64,000 nt of DNA, taken from the NCBI RefSeq assembly GCF_029227915.1, contig NC_079883.1:31498001-31562000 (forward strand), given 5' to 3'. Position 1 is the stretch's first letter. The number at the start of each line of letters is the position of its first letter. Below are positions 24,372-38,394 of this stretch, in pieces. Under the pieces are notes generated by a model, which was given only the letters and a program-made list of their open reading frames with translations, was not told the origin of the DNA and made no database searches. This DNA is from Hydractinia symbiolongicarpus (taxonomy: Eukaryota; Cnidaria; Hydrozoa; Anthoathecata; Hydractiniidae). The position numbers and the translations under genes are program-made.

Positions 24372-25920
24372 TCAAAAATGAAAACATTTTTGAAAACTAC
24401 AAGTCTCATGCGTTTTAGTGGTAAAAAATAATTTCAAAAATCGTTCGGGAAATGAGTTTACTCCCTGGGTACTTTCTTTGTATACATTCGACTATACGGG
24501 CCAAGCACGGAATTTACGGGAAATCGCGGGATTTCGTTTGCCGGCGATTAAACGTCTTTCATTAAGCGTCTCATCAAAAATGAAAACATTTTTGAAAACT
24601 GCAAGTCTCATGCGTTTTAGTGGTAAAAAAAAAATTTAAAAAATCGTTCGGGAAATGAGTTTACTCCCTGGGTACTTTCTTTGTATACTTTTGAATATGC
24701 GGGCCAAGCCCGGGATTTACGGGAAAAAGCGGGATTTCGTTTGCCGGCGATTAAACCTCTTTCATTAAGCGTCTCATCAAAAATGAAAACATTTTTGAAA
24801 ACTACAAGTCTCATGCGTTTTAGTGGTAAAAAAAAAAATTAAAAAATCGTTCGGGAAATGAGTTTACTTCCTGGGTACTTTCTTTGTATACTTTTGACTA
24901 TACGGGCCATGCCCGGGATTTACGGGAAATCGCGGGTTTTCGTTTGCCGGCGATTAAACTTCTTTTATTCAGCGTCTCATCAAAAATGAAAACATTTTTG
25001 AAAACTACAAGTCTCATGCGTTTTAGTGGTAAAAAATAATTTCAAAAATCGTTCGGGAAATGAGTTTACTCCCTGGGTACTTTCTTTGTATACATTCGAC
25101 TATACGGGCCAAGCACGGAATTTACGGGAAATCGCGGGATTTCGTTTGCCGGCGATTAAACGTCTTTCATTAAGCGTCTCATCAAAAATGAAAACATTTT
25201 TGAAAACTGCAAGTCTCATGCGTTTTAGTGGTAAAAAAAAAATTTAAAAAATCGTTCGGGAAATGAGTTTACTCCCTGGGTACTTTCTTTGTATACTTTT
25301 GAATATGCGGGCCAAGCCCGGGATTTACGGGAAAAAGCGGGATTTCGTTTGCCGGCGATTAAACCTCTTTCATTAAGCGTCTCATCAGAAATGAAAACAT
25401 TTTTGAAAACTACAAGTCTCATGCGTTTTAGTGGTAAAAAAAAAAATTAAAAAATCGTTCGGGAAATGAGTTTACTTCCTGGGTACTTTCTTTGTATACT
25501 TTTGACTATACGGGCCATGCCCGGGATTTACGGGAAATCGCGGGTTTTCGTTTGCCGGCGATTAAACTTCTTTTATTCAGCGTCTCATCAAAAATGAAAA
25601 CATTTTTGAAAACTACAAGTCTCATGCGTTTTAGTGGTAAAAAATAATTTCAAAAATCGTTCGGGAAATGAGTTTACTCCCTGGGTAATTTCTTTGTATA
25701 CATTCGACTATACGGGCCAAGCACGGAATTTACGGGAAATCGCGGGTTTCGTTTGCCGGCGATTAAACGTCTTTCATTAAGCGTCTCATCAAAAATGAAA
25801 ACATTTTTGAAAACTGCAAGTCTCATGCGTGTTAGTGGTAAAAAAAAAAATTTAAAAAATCGTTCGGGAAATGAGTTTACTCCCTGGGTACTTTCTTTGT
25901 ATACTTTTGAATATGCGGGC
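24372..25920. repeat. 3-monomer HOR (608 bp), two copies plus a partial third
   Basis: The distinctive short tract GGTAAAAAATAATTTC recurs at about 24,420, 25,028 and 25,636, spaced 608 bp apart. It is accompanied by CAAGCACGGAATTTACGGG, TAAACGTC, ACTGCAAGTC and TTTGAATATGCGGG in fixed order. The third copy diverges at about 25,921, where GGGCCAAGCCCGGG becomes GGGCCGAGTCCGGGG. Copy 2 carries a private CATCAGAAATG change. Confidence 0.85.
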
Positions 25921-27300
25921 CGAGTCCGGGGTTTACGGGAAATGGCGGGTTTTCGTTTGCCGGCGATTAAACTTCTTTTTTTCAGCGTCTGATCAAAAAT
26001 GAAAACATTTTTAAAAACTACAAGTCTCAAGCGTTTTAGTGGTGAAAAAAAACTTTAAAAAATCGTTTGGGAAATGAATTTACTCCCTGGGTACTTTCTT
26101 TGTATACATTCGACTATACGGGCCAAGCCCGGGATTTACGGGAAAAAGCGGGATTTCGTTTGCCGGCGATTAAACCTCTTTCATTAAGCGTCTCATCAAA
26201 AATGAAAACATTTTTGAAAACTACAAGTCTCATGCGTTTTAGTGGTAAAAAAAAAATTTAAAAAATCGTTCGGGAAATGAGTTTACTTCCTGGGTACTTT
26301 CTTTGTATACTTTTGACTATACGGGCCATGCCCGGGATTTACGGGAAATCGCGGGTTTTCGTTTGCCGGCGATTAAACTTCTTTTATTCAGCGTCTCATC
26401 AAAAATGAAAACATTTTTGAAAACTACAAGTCTCATGCGTTTAAGTGGTAAAAAAAAAATTTAAAAAATCGTTCGGGAATCGAGTTTACTCCCTGGGTAC
26501 TTTCTTTGTATACATTCGACTATACGGGCCAAGCCCGGGATTTACGGGAAATCGCGGGTTTTCGTTTGCCGGCGATTAAACCTCTTTCATTAAGCGTCAC
26601 ATCAAAAATGAAAACATTTTTGAAAACTACAAGTCTCATGCGTTTTAGTGGTAAAAAATAATTTCAAAAATCGTTCGGGAAATGAGTTTACTCCCTGGGT
26701 AATTTCTTTGTATACATTCGACTATACGGGCCAAGCACGGAATTTACGGGAAATCGCGGGATTTCGTTTGCCGGCGATTAAACGTCTTTCATTAAGCGTC
26801 TCATCAAAAATGAAAATATTTTTGAAAACTGCAAGTCTCATGCGTCTTAGTGGTAAAAAAAAAAATTTAAAAAATCGTTCGGGAAATGAGTTTACTCCCT
26901 GGGTACTTTCTTTGTATACTTTTGAATATGCGGGCCGAGTCCGGGGTTTACGGGAAATGGCGGGTTTTCGTTTGCCGGCGATTAAACTTCTTTTTTTCAG
27001 CGTCTGATCAAAAATGAAAACATTTTTAAAAACTACAAGTCTCAAGCGTTTTAGTGGTGAAAAAAAAAATTTAAAAAATCGTTCGGGAAATGAGTTTACT
27101 CCCTGGGTACTTTCTTTGTATACATTCGACTATACGGGCCAAGCCCGGGATTTACGGGAAAAAGCAGGATTTCGTTTGCCGGCGATTAAACCTCTTTCAT
27201 TAAGCGTCTCATCAAAAATGAAAACATTTTTGAAAACTACAATTCTCATGCGTTTTAGTGGTAAAAAAAAAATTTAAAAAATCGTTCGGGAAATGAGTTT
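25634..27300. repeat. 5-monomer HOR (1,014 bp), one copy plus partial second
   Basis: The partial third copy of the 608-bp unit begins a new unit: 25,634 onward matches 26,648 onward at an offset of 1,014. This includes the GGGTAATTTC tail, the CTTCTTTTTTTCAGCG tract and GGGAAAAAGC. The match ends near 26,290/27,300. It shows a 3-monomer module taken into a 5-monomer one. Confidence 0.78.
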
Positions 27301-30300
27301 ACACCCTGGGTACTTTCTTTGTATACTTTTGACTATACGGGCCAAGCCCGGGATTTACGGGAAATCGCAGGTTTTCGTTTGCCGGCGATTAAACTTTTTT
27401 TATTCAGCGTCTCATCAAAAATGAAAACATTTTTGAAAACTACAAGTCTCATGCGTTTTAGTGGTGAAAAAAAAAAATTAAAAAATCGTTCGGGAAATGA
27501 GTTTACTTCCTGGGTACTTTCTTTGTATACTTTTGACTATACGGGCCATGCTCGGGATTTACGGGAAATCGCGGGTTTTCGTTTGCCGGCGATTAAACTT
27601 CTTTTATTCAGCGTCTCATCAAAAATGAAAACATTTTTGAAAACTACAAGTCTTATGCGTTTTAGTGGTGAAAAAATAATTTAAAAAATCGTTTGGGAAA
27701 TGAGTTTACTTCCTGGGTACTTTCTTTGTATACTTTTGACTATACGGGCCATGTCCGGGATTTACGGGAAATCGCGAGTTTTCGTTTGCCGGCGATTAAA
27801 CTTCTTTTATTCAGCGTCTCATCAAAAATGAAAACATTTTTGAAAACTACAAGTCTTATGCGTTTTAGTGGTGAAAAAATAATTTAAAAAATCGTTCCGG
27901 AAATGAGTTTACTCACAGGGTACTTTCTTTGTATACATTCGACTATACGGGCCAAGCCCGGGATTTACGGGAAATCGCGGGTTTTCGTTTGCCGGCGATT
28001 AAACCTCTTTCATTAAGCGTCTCATCAAAAATGAAAACATTTTTGAAAACTACTAGTCTCATGCGTTTTAGTGGTAAAAAAAATAATTAAAAAATCGTTC
28101 GGGAAATGAGTTTACACCCTGGGTACTTTCTTTGTATACATTCGACTATACGGGCCAAGCCCGGGATTTACGAGAAATCGCAGGTTTTCGTTTGCCGGCG
28201 ATTAAACTTCTTTCATTAAGCGTCTCATCAAAAATTAAAACATTTTTGAAAACTACAAGTCTCATTCGTTTTAGTGGTAAAAAAAAATTTAAAAAATCGT
28301 TCGGGAAATGAGTTAACTCCCTGGGTACTTTCTTTGTATACATTCGACTATACGGGCCAAGCCCGGGATTTACGAGAAATCGCAGGTTTTCGTTTGCCGG
28401 CGATTAAACTTCTTTCATTCAGCGTCTCATCAAAAATGAAAACATTTTTGAAAACTAAAAGTCTCATGCGTTTTAGTGGTAAAAAAAAAAAATCGTTCGG
28501 GAAATGAGTTTACACCCTGGGTACTTTCTTTGTATACTTTTGACTATACGGCCGAGTCCGGGATTTACGGGAAATCGCAGGTTTTCGTTTGCCGGCGATT
28601 AAACTTCTTTTATTTAGCGTCTTATCAAAAATGAAAACATTTTTGAAAACTACAAGTCTCATGCGTTTTAGTGGTGAAAAAAAAAATTAAAAAATCGTTC
28701 GGGAAATGAGTTTACTTCCTGGGTACTTTCTTTGTATACTTTTGACTATACGGGCCAAGCCCGGGATTTACGGGAAATCGCGGGTTTTCGTTTGCCGGCG
28801 ATTAAACTTCTTTTATTCAGCGTCTCATCAAAAATGAAAACATTTTTGAAAATTACAAGTCTTATGCGTTTTAGTGGTGAAAAAATAATTTAAAAAATCG
28901 TTCCGGAAATGAGTTTACTCACAGGGTACTTTCTTTGTATACATTCGACTATACGGGCCAAGCCCGGGATTTACGGGAAATCGCGGGTTTTCGTTTGCCG
29001 GCGATTAAACCTCTTTCATTAAGCGTCTCATCAAAAATGAAAACATTTTTGAAAACTACAAGTCTCATGCGTTTAAGTGGTAAAAAAAAAATTTAAAAAA
29101 TCGTTCGGGAAATGAGTTTACTCCCTGGGTACTTTCTTTGTATACATTCGACTATACGGGCCAAGCCCGGGATTTACGGGAAATCGCGGGTTTTCGTTTG
29201 CCGGCGATTAAACCTCTTTCATTAAGCGTCTCATCAAAAATGAAAACAATTTTAAAAACTACAAGTCTCATGCGTTTTAGTGGTAAAAAATAATTTCAAA
29301 AATCGTTCGGGAAATGAGTTTACTCCCTGGGTACTTTCTTTGTATACATTCGACTATACGGGCCAAGCCCGGAATTTACGGGAAATCGCGGGATTTCGTT
29401 TGCCGGCGATTAAACGTCTTTCATTAAGCGTCTCATCAAAAATGAAAACTGTTTTGAAAACTGCAAGTCTCATGCGTTTTAGTGGTAAAAAAAAAATTTA
29501 AAAAATCGTTCGGGAAATGAGTTTACTCCCTGGGTACTTTCTTTGTATACTTTTGAATATGCGGGCCGAGTCCGGGGTTTACGGAAAATGGCGGGTTTTC
29601 GTTTGCCGGCGATTAAACTTCTTTTTTTCAGCGTCTGATCAAAAATGAAAACATTTTTGAAAACTACAAGACTCAAGCGTTTTAGTGGTGAAAAAAAAAT
29701 TTAAAAAATCGTTCGGAAAATGAGTTTACTCCCTGGGTACTTTCTTTGTATACATTCCACTATACGGGCCAAGCCCGGGATTTACGGGAAAAAGCGGGAT
29801 TTCGTTTGCCGGAGATTAAACCTCTTTCATTAAGCGTCTCATCAAAAATGAAAACATTTTTGAAAACTACAAGTCTCATGCGTTTTAGTGGTAAAAAAAA
29901 AAATTAAAAAATCGTTCGGGAAATGAGTTTACACCCTGGGTACTTTCTTTGTATACTTTTAACTATACGGGCCGAGTCCGAGATTTACGGGAAATCGCAG
30001 GTTTTCGTTTGCCGGCGATTAAACTTCTTTTATTCAGCGTCTCATCAAAAATGAAAACATTTTTGAAAACTACAAGTCTCATGCGTTTTAGTGGTGAAAA
30101 AATAAATTAAAAAATCGTTCGGGAAATGAGTTTACTTCCTGGGTACTTTCTTTGTATACTTTTGACTATACGGGCCATGCCTGGGATTTACGGGAAATCG
30201 CGGGTTTTCGTTTGCCGGCGATTAAACTTCTTTTATTCAGCGTCTCATCAAAAATGAAAACATTTTTGAAAACTACAAGTCTTGTGCGTTTTAGTGGTGA

Positions 30301-33278
30301 AAAAATAATTTAAAAAATCGTTCCGGAAATGAGTTTACTCACAGGGTACTTTCTTTGTATACATTCGACTATACGGGTCAAGCCCGGGATTTGCAGGAAA
30401 TCGCGGGTTTTCGTTTGCCGGCGATTAAACTTCTTTTATTCAGCTTCTCATCAAAAATGAAAACATTTTTGAAAACTACAAGTCTTATGCGTTTTAGTGG
30501 TGAAAAAATAATTTAAAAAATCGTTCCGGAAATGAGTTTGCTCACAGGGTACTTTCTTTGTATACATTCGACTATACGGGTCAAGCCATGGATTTACAGG
30601 AAATCTTGGGTTTTCGTTTGCCGGCGATTAAACCTCTTTCATTAAGCGTCTCATCAAAAATGAAAACATTTTTGAAAACTACTAGTCTCATGCGTTTTAG
30701 TGGTAAAAAAAAAAATTAAAAAATCGTTCGGGAAATGAGTTTACTCCCTGGGTACTTTCTTTGTATACATTCGACTATACGGGCCAAGCCCGGGATTTAC
30801 GGGAAATGGCGGGTTTTCGTTTGCCGGCGATTAAACTTCTTTTATTCAGCGTCTCATCAAAAATGAAAACATTTTTGAAAACTACAAGTCTTATGCGTTA
30901 TAGTGGTGAAAAGATAATTTAAAAAATCGTTCCGGAAATGAGTTTACTCACAGGGTACTTTCTTTGTATACATTCGACTATACGGGCCAAGCCCGGGATT
31001 TACGGGAAATCGCGGGTTTTCGTTTGCCGGCAATTAAACTTCTTTTATTCAGCGTCTGATCAAAAATGAAAACTTTTTTGAAAACTACAAGTCTCAAGCG
31101 TTTTAGTGGTGAAAAAAAAATTTAAAAAATCGTTCGGGAAATGAGTTTACTCCCTTGGTACTTTCTTTGTATACATTCGACTATACGGGCCAAGCCCGGG
31201 ATTTACGGGAAATCGCGGGATTTCGTTTGCCGGCGATTAAACCTCCTTCATTAAGCGTCTCATCAAAAATGAAAACATTTTTGAAAACTAAAAGTCCCAT
31301 GCGTTTTAGTGGTAAAAAAAAAAATCGTTCGGGAAATGAGTTTACACCCTGGGTACTTTCTTTGTATAATTTTGACTATACGGCCGAGTCCGGGATTTAC
31401 GGGAAATCGCAGGTTTTCGTTTGCCGGCGATTAAACTTCTTTTATTCAGCGTCTCATCAAAAATGAAAACATTTTTGAAAACTACAAGTCTCATGCGTTT
31501 TAGTGGTGAAAAAATAAATTAAAAAATCGTTCGGGAAATGAGTTTACTTCCTGGGTACTTTCTTTGTATACTTTTGACTATACGGGCCAAGCCCGGGATT
31601 TACGGGAAATCGCGGGTTTTCGTTTGCCGGCGATTAAACTTCTTTTATTCAGCGTCTCATCAAAAATTAAAACATATTTGAAAACTACCAGTCTCATGCG
31701 TTTTAGTGGTAAAAAAAAAATTAAAAAATCGTTCGGGAAATGAGTTTACTCACAGGGTACTTTCTTTGTATACATTCGACTATACGGGCCAAGCCCGGGA
31801 TTTACGGGAAATCGCGGGTTTTCGTTTGCCGGCGATTAAACCTCTTTCATTAAGCGTCTCATCAAAAATGAAAACATTTTTGAAAACTACCAGTCTCATG
31901 CGTTTTAGTGGTAAAAAAAAAATTAAAAAATCGTTCGGGAAATGAGTTTACTCCCTGGGTACTTTCTTTCTATACATTCGACTATACGGGCCAAGCCCGG
32001 GATTTACGGGAAATCGCGGGTTTTCGATTGCCGGCGATTAAACCTCTTTCATTAAGCGTCTCATCAAAAATGAAAACATTTCTGAAAACTACAAGTCTCA
32101 TGCGTTTTAGTGGTAAAAAAAAATTTAAAAAATCGTTCGGAAAATGAGTTTAATCCCTGGGTACTTTCTTTGTATACATTCGACTATACGGGCCAAGCCC
32201 GGGATTTACGGGAAATCGCGGGATTTCGTTTGCCGGCGATTAAACCTCTTTCATTAAGCGTCTCATCAAAAATAAAAACATTTTTGAAAACTGCAAGTCT
32301 CATGCGTTTTAGTGGTAAAAAAAAAATTTAAAAAATCGTTCGGGAAATGAGTTTACTCCCTGGGTACTTTCTTAGTATACATTCGACTATACGGGCCAAG
32401 CCCGGGATTTACGGCAAATCGCGGGATTTCGTTTGCCGGCGATTAAACCTCTTTCATTAAGCATCTCATCAAAAATGAAAACATTTTTGAAAACTGCAAG
32501 TGTCATGCGTTTTAGTGGTGAAAAGATAATTTAAAAAATTGTTTTGGAAATGAGTTTACTTACAGGGTACTTTCTTTGTATACTTTTGACTATACGGGCC
32601 GAGTCCGGATTTACGGGAAGTCGCGGATTTTCGTTTGCCGGCGATTAAACTTTTTTTATTCAACGTCTCATCAAAAATGAAATCATTTTCAAAAACTACA
32701 AGTCTCATGGGTTTTAGTGGTGAAATAATAATTTAAAAAATCGTTCGGGAAATGAGTTTACACCCTGGGTACTTTCTTTGTATACTTTTGACTATACGAG
32801 CCGAGTCCGGGATTTACGGGAAATCGCTGGTTTTCCTTTGCCGGCGATTAAACGTCTTTTGTTCAGCGTCTGATCAAAAATGAAAACATTTTTGAAAACT
32901 ACAAGTCTCAAGCGTTTTAGTGGTGAAAGAAAAATTTAAAAAATCGTTCGGGAAATAAGTTTATTCCTTGGGTACTTTCTTTGTATACATTCGACTATAC
33001 GGGCCAAGCCCGGGATTTACGGGAAATCGCGGGATTTCGTTTGCCGGCGATTAAACCTCTTTCATTAAGCGTCTCGTCAAAAATGAAAACATTTTTGAAA
33101 ACTACAAGTCTCATGCGTTTTAGTGGTAAAAAAAAAATTAAAAAATCGTTCGGGAAATGAGTTTACACCCTGGGTACTTTCTTTGTATACTTTTGACTAT
33201 ACGGGCCGAGTCCGGGATTTACGGGAAATCGCAGGTTTTCGTTTGCCGGCGATTAAACTTCTTTTATTCAGCGTCTCA
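27301..33278. repeat. Mosaic satellite with short local duplications
   Basis: About 30 monomers with no long HOR that I could follow. Notable pieces are: CCATGCTCGGG and CCATGTCCGGG neighbours at 27.5-27.8 kb; two adjacent TACGAGAAATCGCAGG monomers near 28,170 and 28,372; a relative of the 608-bp module at 29.28-29.67 kb; class E tails at 30.3-30.9 kb; a copy of the short-tract pair near 31,155-31,466; three near-identical 202-bp class A monomers at 31.7-32.3 kb; and a class D/C pair at 32.6-33.0 kb that foreshadows the next HOR. No non-satellite sequence is seen. Confidence 0.8.
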
Positions 33279-33324
33279 TCAAAAATGAAAACATTTTTGA
33301 AAACTACAAGTCTCATGCGTTTTA

Positions 33325-33360
33325 GTGGTGAAAAAATAATTAAACTTTTTTTATTCAGCG
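33325..33360. repeat. Fused monomer: 116-bp deletion junction, copy 1
   Basis: The class B tract AAAAAATAATT runs at 33,341/33,342 straight into AAACTTTTTTTATTCAGCG. This skips the end of one monomer (position 148 on) and the first 60 bases of the next. The distance between the flanking GTATAC landmarks is 289 bp rather than 406, which fits a 116-bp deletion plus one A lost downstream. The trinucleotide ATT is present at both original breakpoints, so the join has 3 bp of microhomology. Confidence 0.88.
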
Positions 33361-35841
33361 TCTCATCAAAAATGAAAACATTTTTGAAAACTACAAGTCT
33401 CATGCGTTTTAGTGGTAAAAAAAAATTTAAAAAATTGTTCGGGAAATGAGTTTACTCCCTGTGTACTTTCTTTGTATACATTCGACTATACGGGCCAAGC
33501 CCGGGATTTACGGGAAATGGCGGGATTTCGTTTGCCGGCGATTAAACTTCTTTTATTCAGCGTCTCATCAAAAATGAAATCATTTTTAGAAACTACAAGT
33601 CTCATGGGTTTTAGTGGTGAAATAATAATTTAAAAAATCGTTCGGGAAATGAGTTTACACCCTGGGTACTTTCTTTGTATACTTTTGACTATACGGGCCG
33701 AGTCCGGGATTTACGGGAAGTCGCGGGTTTTCGTTTGCCGGCGATTAAACTTCTTTTATTCAGCGTCTCATCAAAAATGAAAACATTTTTAAAAACTACA
33801 AGTCTCATGGGCTTTAGTGGTGAAATAATAACTTAAAAAATCGTTCGGGAAATGAGTTTACACCCTGGGTACTTTCTTTGTATACTTTTGACTATACGAG
33901 CCGAGTCCGGGATTTACGGGAAATCGCTGGTTTTCGTTTGCCGGCGATTAAACTTCTTTTGTTCAGCGTCTGATCAAAAATGAAAACATTTTTGAAAACT
34001 ACAAGTCTCAAGCGTTTTAGTGGTGAAAGAAAAATTTAAAAAATCGTTCGGGAAATAAGTTTATTCCTTGGGTACTTTCTTGTATACATTCGACTATACG
34101 GGCCAAGCCCGGGATTTACGGGAAATCGCGGGATTTCGGTTGCCGGCGATTAAACCTCTTTCATTAAGCGTCTCATCAAAAATGAAAACATTTTTGAAAA
34201 CTACAAGTCTCATGCGTTTTAGTGGTAAAAAAAATTTAAAAAATCGTTCGGGAAATAAGTTTATTCCTTGGGTACTTTCTTTGTATACATTCGACTATAC
34301 GGGCCAAGCCCGGGATTTACGGGAAATCGCGGGATTTCGTTTGCCGGCGATTAAACCTCTTTCATTAAACGTCTCATCAAAAATGAAAACATTTTTGAAA
34401 ACTGCAAGTCTCATGCGTTTTAGTGGTAAAAAAAAAATTTAAAAAATCGTTCGGGAAATGAGTTTACTCCCTGGGTACTTTTTTAGTATACATTCGACTA
34501 TACGGGCCAAGCCCGGGATTTACGGCAAATCGCGGGATTTCGTTTGCCGGCGATTAAACCTCTTTCATTAAGCGTCTCATCAAAAATGAAAACATGTTTG
34601 AAAACTGCAAGTGCCATGCGTTTTAGTGGTGAAAAGATAATTTAAAAAATCGTTTTGGAAATGAGTTTACTTACAGGGTACTTTCTTTGTATACTTTTGA
34701 CTATACGGGCCGAGTCTGGATTTACGGGAAGTCGTGGATTTTCGTTTGCCGGCGATTAAACTTCTTTTATTCAGCGTCTCATCAAAAATGAAATCATTTT
34801 TAAAAACAACAAGTCTCATGGGTTTTAGTGGTGAAATAATAATTTAAAAAATCGTTCGGGAAATGAGTTTACACCCTGGGTACTTTCTTTGTATACTTTT
34901 GACTATACGAGCCGAGTCCGGGATTTACGGGAAATCGCTGGTTTTCGTTTGCCGGCGATTAAACTTCTTTTGTTCAGCGTCTGATCAAAAATGAAAACAT
35001 TTTTGAAAACTACAAGTCTCAAGCGTTTTAGTGGTGAAAGAAAAATTTAAAAAATCGTTCGGGAAATAAGTTTATTCCTTGGGTACTTTCTTTTTATACA
35101 TTCGACTATACGGGCCAAGCCCGGGATTTACGGGAAATCGCGGGATTTCGTTTGCCGGCGATTAAACCTCTTTCATTAAGCGTCTCATCAAAAATGAAAA
35201 CATTTTTGAAAACTACAAGTCTCATGCGTTTTAGTGGTAAAAAAAAATTTAAAAAATCGTTCGGGAAATGAGTTTACTCCCTGGGTACTTTCTTTGTATA
35301 CATTCGACTATGCGGGCCAAGCCCAGGATTTACGGGAAATTGCGGGATTTCGTTTGCCGGCGATTAAACTTCTTTTATTCAGCGTCTCATCAAAAATGAA
35401 ATCATTTTTAAAAACTACAAGTCTCATGGGTTTTAGTGGTGAAATAATAATTTAAAAAATCGTTCGGGAAATGAGTTTACACCCTGGGTACTTTCTTTGT
35501 ATACTTTTGACTATACGAGCCGAGTCCGGGATTTACGGGAAATCGCTGGTTTTCGTTTGCCGGCGATTAAACTTCTTTTGTTCAGCGTCTGATCAAAAAT
35601 GAAAACATTTTTGAAAACTAAAAGTCTCAAGCGTTTTAGTGGTGAAAGAAAAATTTAAAAAATCGTTCGGGAAATAAGTTTATTCCTTGGGTACTTTCTT
35701 TGTATACATTCGACTATACGGGCCAAGCCGGGGATTTACGGGAAATCGCGGGATTTCGTTTGCCGGCGACTAAACCTCTTTCATTAAGCGTCTCGTCAAA
35801 AATGAAAACATTTTTGAAAACTACAAGTCTCATGCGTTTTA

Positions 35842-35877
35842 GTGGTGAAAAAATAATTAAACTTTTTTTATTCAGCG
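35842..35877. repeat. Fused monomer: same deletion junction, copy 2
   Basis: The junction recurs at 35,858/35,859, 2,517 bp after the first, with the same join between AATAATT and AAAC. The deletion happened once and was then amplified with the larger unit. Confidence 0.88.
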
Positions 35878-38358
35878 TCTCATCAAAAATGAAAACATTT
35901 TTGAAAACTACAAGTCTCATGCGTTTTAGTGGTAAAAAAAAATTTAAAAAATTGTTCGGGAAATGAGTTTACTCCCTGTGTACTTTCTTTGTATACATTC
36001 GACTATACGGGCCAAGCCCGGGATTTACGGGAAATGGCGGGATTTCGTTTGCCGGCGATTAAACTTCTTTTATTCAGCGTCTCATCAAAAATGAAATCAT
36101 TTTTAAAAACTACAAGTCTCATGGGTTTTAGTGGTGAAATAATAATTTAAAAAATCGTTCGGGAAATGAGTTTACACCCTGGGTACTTTCTTTGTATACT
36201 TTTGACTATACGGGCCGAGTCCGGGATTTACGGGAAGTCGCGGGTTTTCGTTTGCCGGCGATTAAACTTCTTTTATTCAGCGTCTCATCAAAAATGAAAA
36301 CATTTTTAAAAACTACAAGTCTCATGGGCTTTAGTGGTGAAATAATAACTTAAAAAATCGTTCGGGAAATGAGTTTACACCCTGGGTACTTTCTTTGTAT
36401 ACTTTTGACTATACGAGCCGAGTCCGGGATTTACGGGAAATCGCTGGTTTTCGTTTGCCGGCGATTAAACTTCTTTTGTTCAGCGTCTTATCAAAAATGA
36501 AAACATTTTTGAAAACTACAAGTCTCAAGCGTTTTAGTGGTGAAAGAAAAATTTAAAAAATCGTTCGGGAAATAAGTTTATTCCTTGGGTACTTTCTTGT
36601 ATACATTCGACTATACGGGCCAAGCCCGGGATTTACGGGAAATCGCGGGATTTCGGTTGCCGGCGATTAAACCTCTTTCATTAAGCGTCTCATCAAAAAT
36701 GAAAACATTTTTGAAAACTACAAGTCTCATGCGTTTTAGTGGTAAAAAAAATTTAAAAAATCGTTCGGGAAATAAGTTTATTCCTTGGGTACTTTCTTTG
36801 TATACATTCGACTATACGGGCCAAGCCCGGGATTTACGGGAAATCGCGGGATTTCGTTTGCCGGCGATTAAACCTCTTTCATTAAACGTCTCATCAAAAA
36901 TGAAAACATTTTTGAAAACTGCAAGTCTCATGCGTTTTAGTGGTAAAAAAAAAATTTAAAAAATCGTTCGGGAAATGAGTTTACTCCCTGGGTACTTTTT
37001 TAGTATACATTCGACTATACGGGCCAAGCCCGGGATTTACGGCAAATCGCGGGATTTCGTTTGCCGGCGATTAAACCTCTTTCATTAAGCGTCTCATCAA
37101 AAATGAAAACATGTTTGAAAACTGCAAGTGCCATGCGTTTTAGTGGTGAAAAGATAATTTAAAAAATCGTTTTGGAAATGAGTTTACTTACAGGGTACTT
37201 TCTTTGTATACTTTTGACTATACGGGCCGAGTCTGGATTTACGGGAAGTCGTGGATTTTCGTTTGCCGGCGATTAAACTTCTTTTATTCAGCGTCTCATC
37301 AAAAATGAAATCATTTTTAAAAACAACAAGTCTCATGGGTTTTAGTGGTGAAATAATAATTTAAAAAATCGTTCGGGAAATGAGTTTACACCCTGGGTAC
37401 TTTCTTTGTATACTTTTGACTATACGAGCCGAGTCCGGGATTTACGGGAAATCGCTGGTTTTCGTTTGCCGGCGATTAAACTTCTTTTGTTCAGCGTCTG
37501 ATCAAAAATGAAAACATTTTTGAAAACTACAAGTCTCAAGCGTTTTAGTGGTGAAAGAAAAATTTAAAAAATCGTTCGGGAAATAAGTTTATTCCTTGGG
37601 TACTTTCTTTTTATACATTCGACTATACGGGCCAAGCCCGGGATTTACGGGAAATCGCGGGATTTCGTTTGCCGGCGATTAAACCTCTTTCATTAAGCGT
37701 CTCATCAAAAATGAAAACATTTTTGAAAACTACAAGTCTCATGCGTTTTAGTGGTAAAAAAAAATTTAAAAAATCGTTCGGGAAATGAGTTTACTCCCTG
37801 GGTACTTTCTTTGTATACATTCGACTATGCGGGCCAAGCCCAGGATTTACGGGAAATTGCGGGATTTCGTTTGCCGGCGATTAAACTTCTTTTATTCAGC
37901 GTCTCATCAAAAATGAAATCATTTTTAAAAACTACAAGTCTCATGGGTTTTAGTGGTGAAATAATAATTTAAAAAATCGTTCGGGAAATGAGTTTACACC
38001 CTGGGTACTTTCTTTGTATACTTTTGACTATACGAGCCGAGTCCGGGATTTACGGGAAATCGCTGGTTTTCGTTTGCCGGCGATTAAACTTCTTTTGTTC
38101 AGCGTCTGATCAAAAATGAAAACATTTTTGAAAACTACAAGTCTCAAGCGTTTTAGTGGTGAAAGAAAAATTTAAAAAATCGTTCGGGAAATAAGTTTAT
38201 TCCTTGGGTACTTTCTTTGTATACATTCGACTATACGGGCCAAGCCCGGGATTTACGGGAAATCGCGGGATTTCGTTTGCCGGCGACTAAACCTCTTTCA
38301 TTAAGCGTCTCGTCAAAAATGAAAACATTTTTGAAAACTACAAGTCTCATGCGTTTTA

Positions 38359-38394
38359 GTGGTGAAAAAATAATTAAACTTTTTTTATTCAGCG
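38359..38394. repeat. Fused monomer: same deletion junction, copy 3
   Basis: The third occurrence is at 38,375/38,376, again 2,517 bp on. No fourth junction is seen: at the equivalent place after 40,829 the sequence reads into an ordinary class A tract near 40,875. Confidence 0.88.

Noticed and set aside
33123-33449. 108-codon open frame spanning the fused monomer, with 88-codon relatives in copies 2 and 3
   Set aside because: It exists because the 116-bp deletion joins two monomers in frame. The translation is a partial satellite peptide repeated twice, not a new protein.
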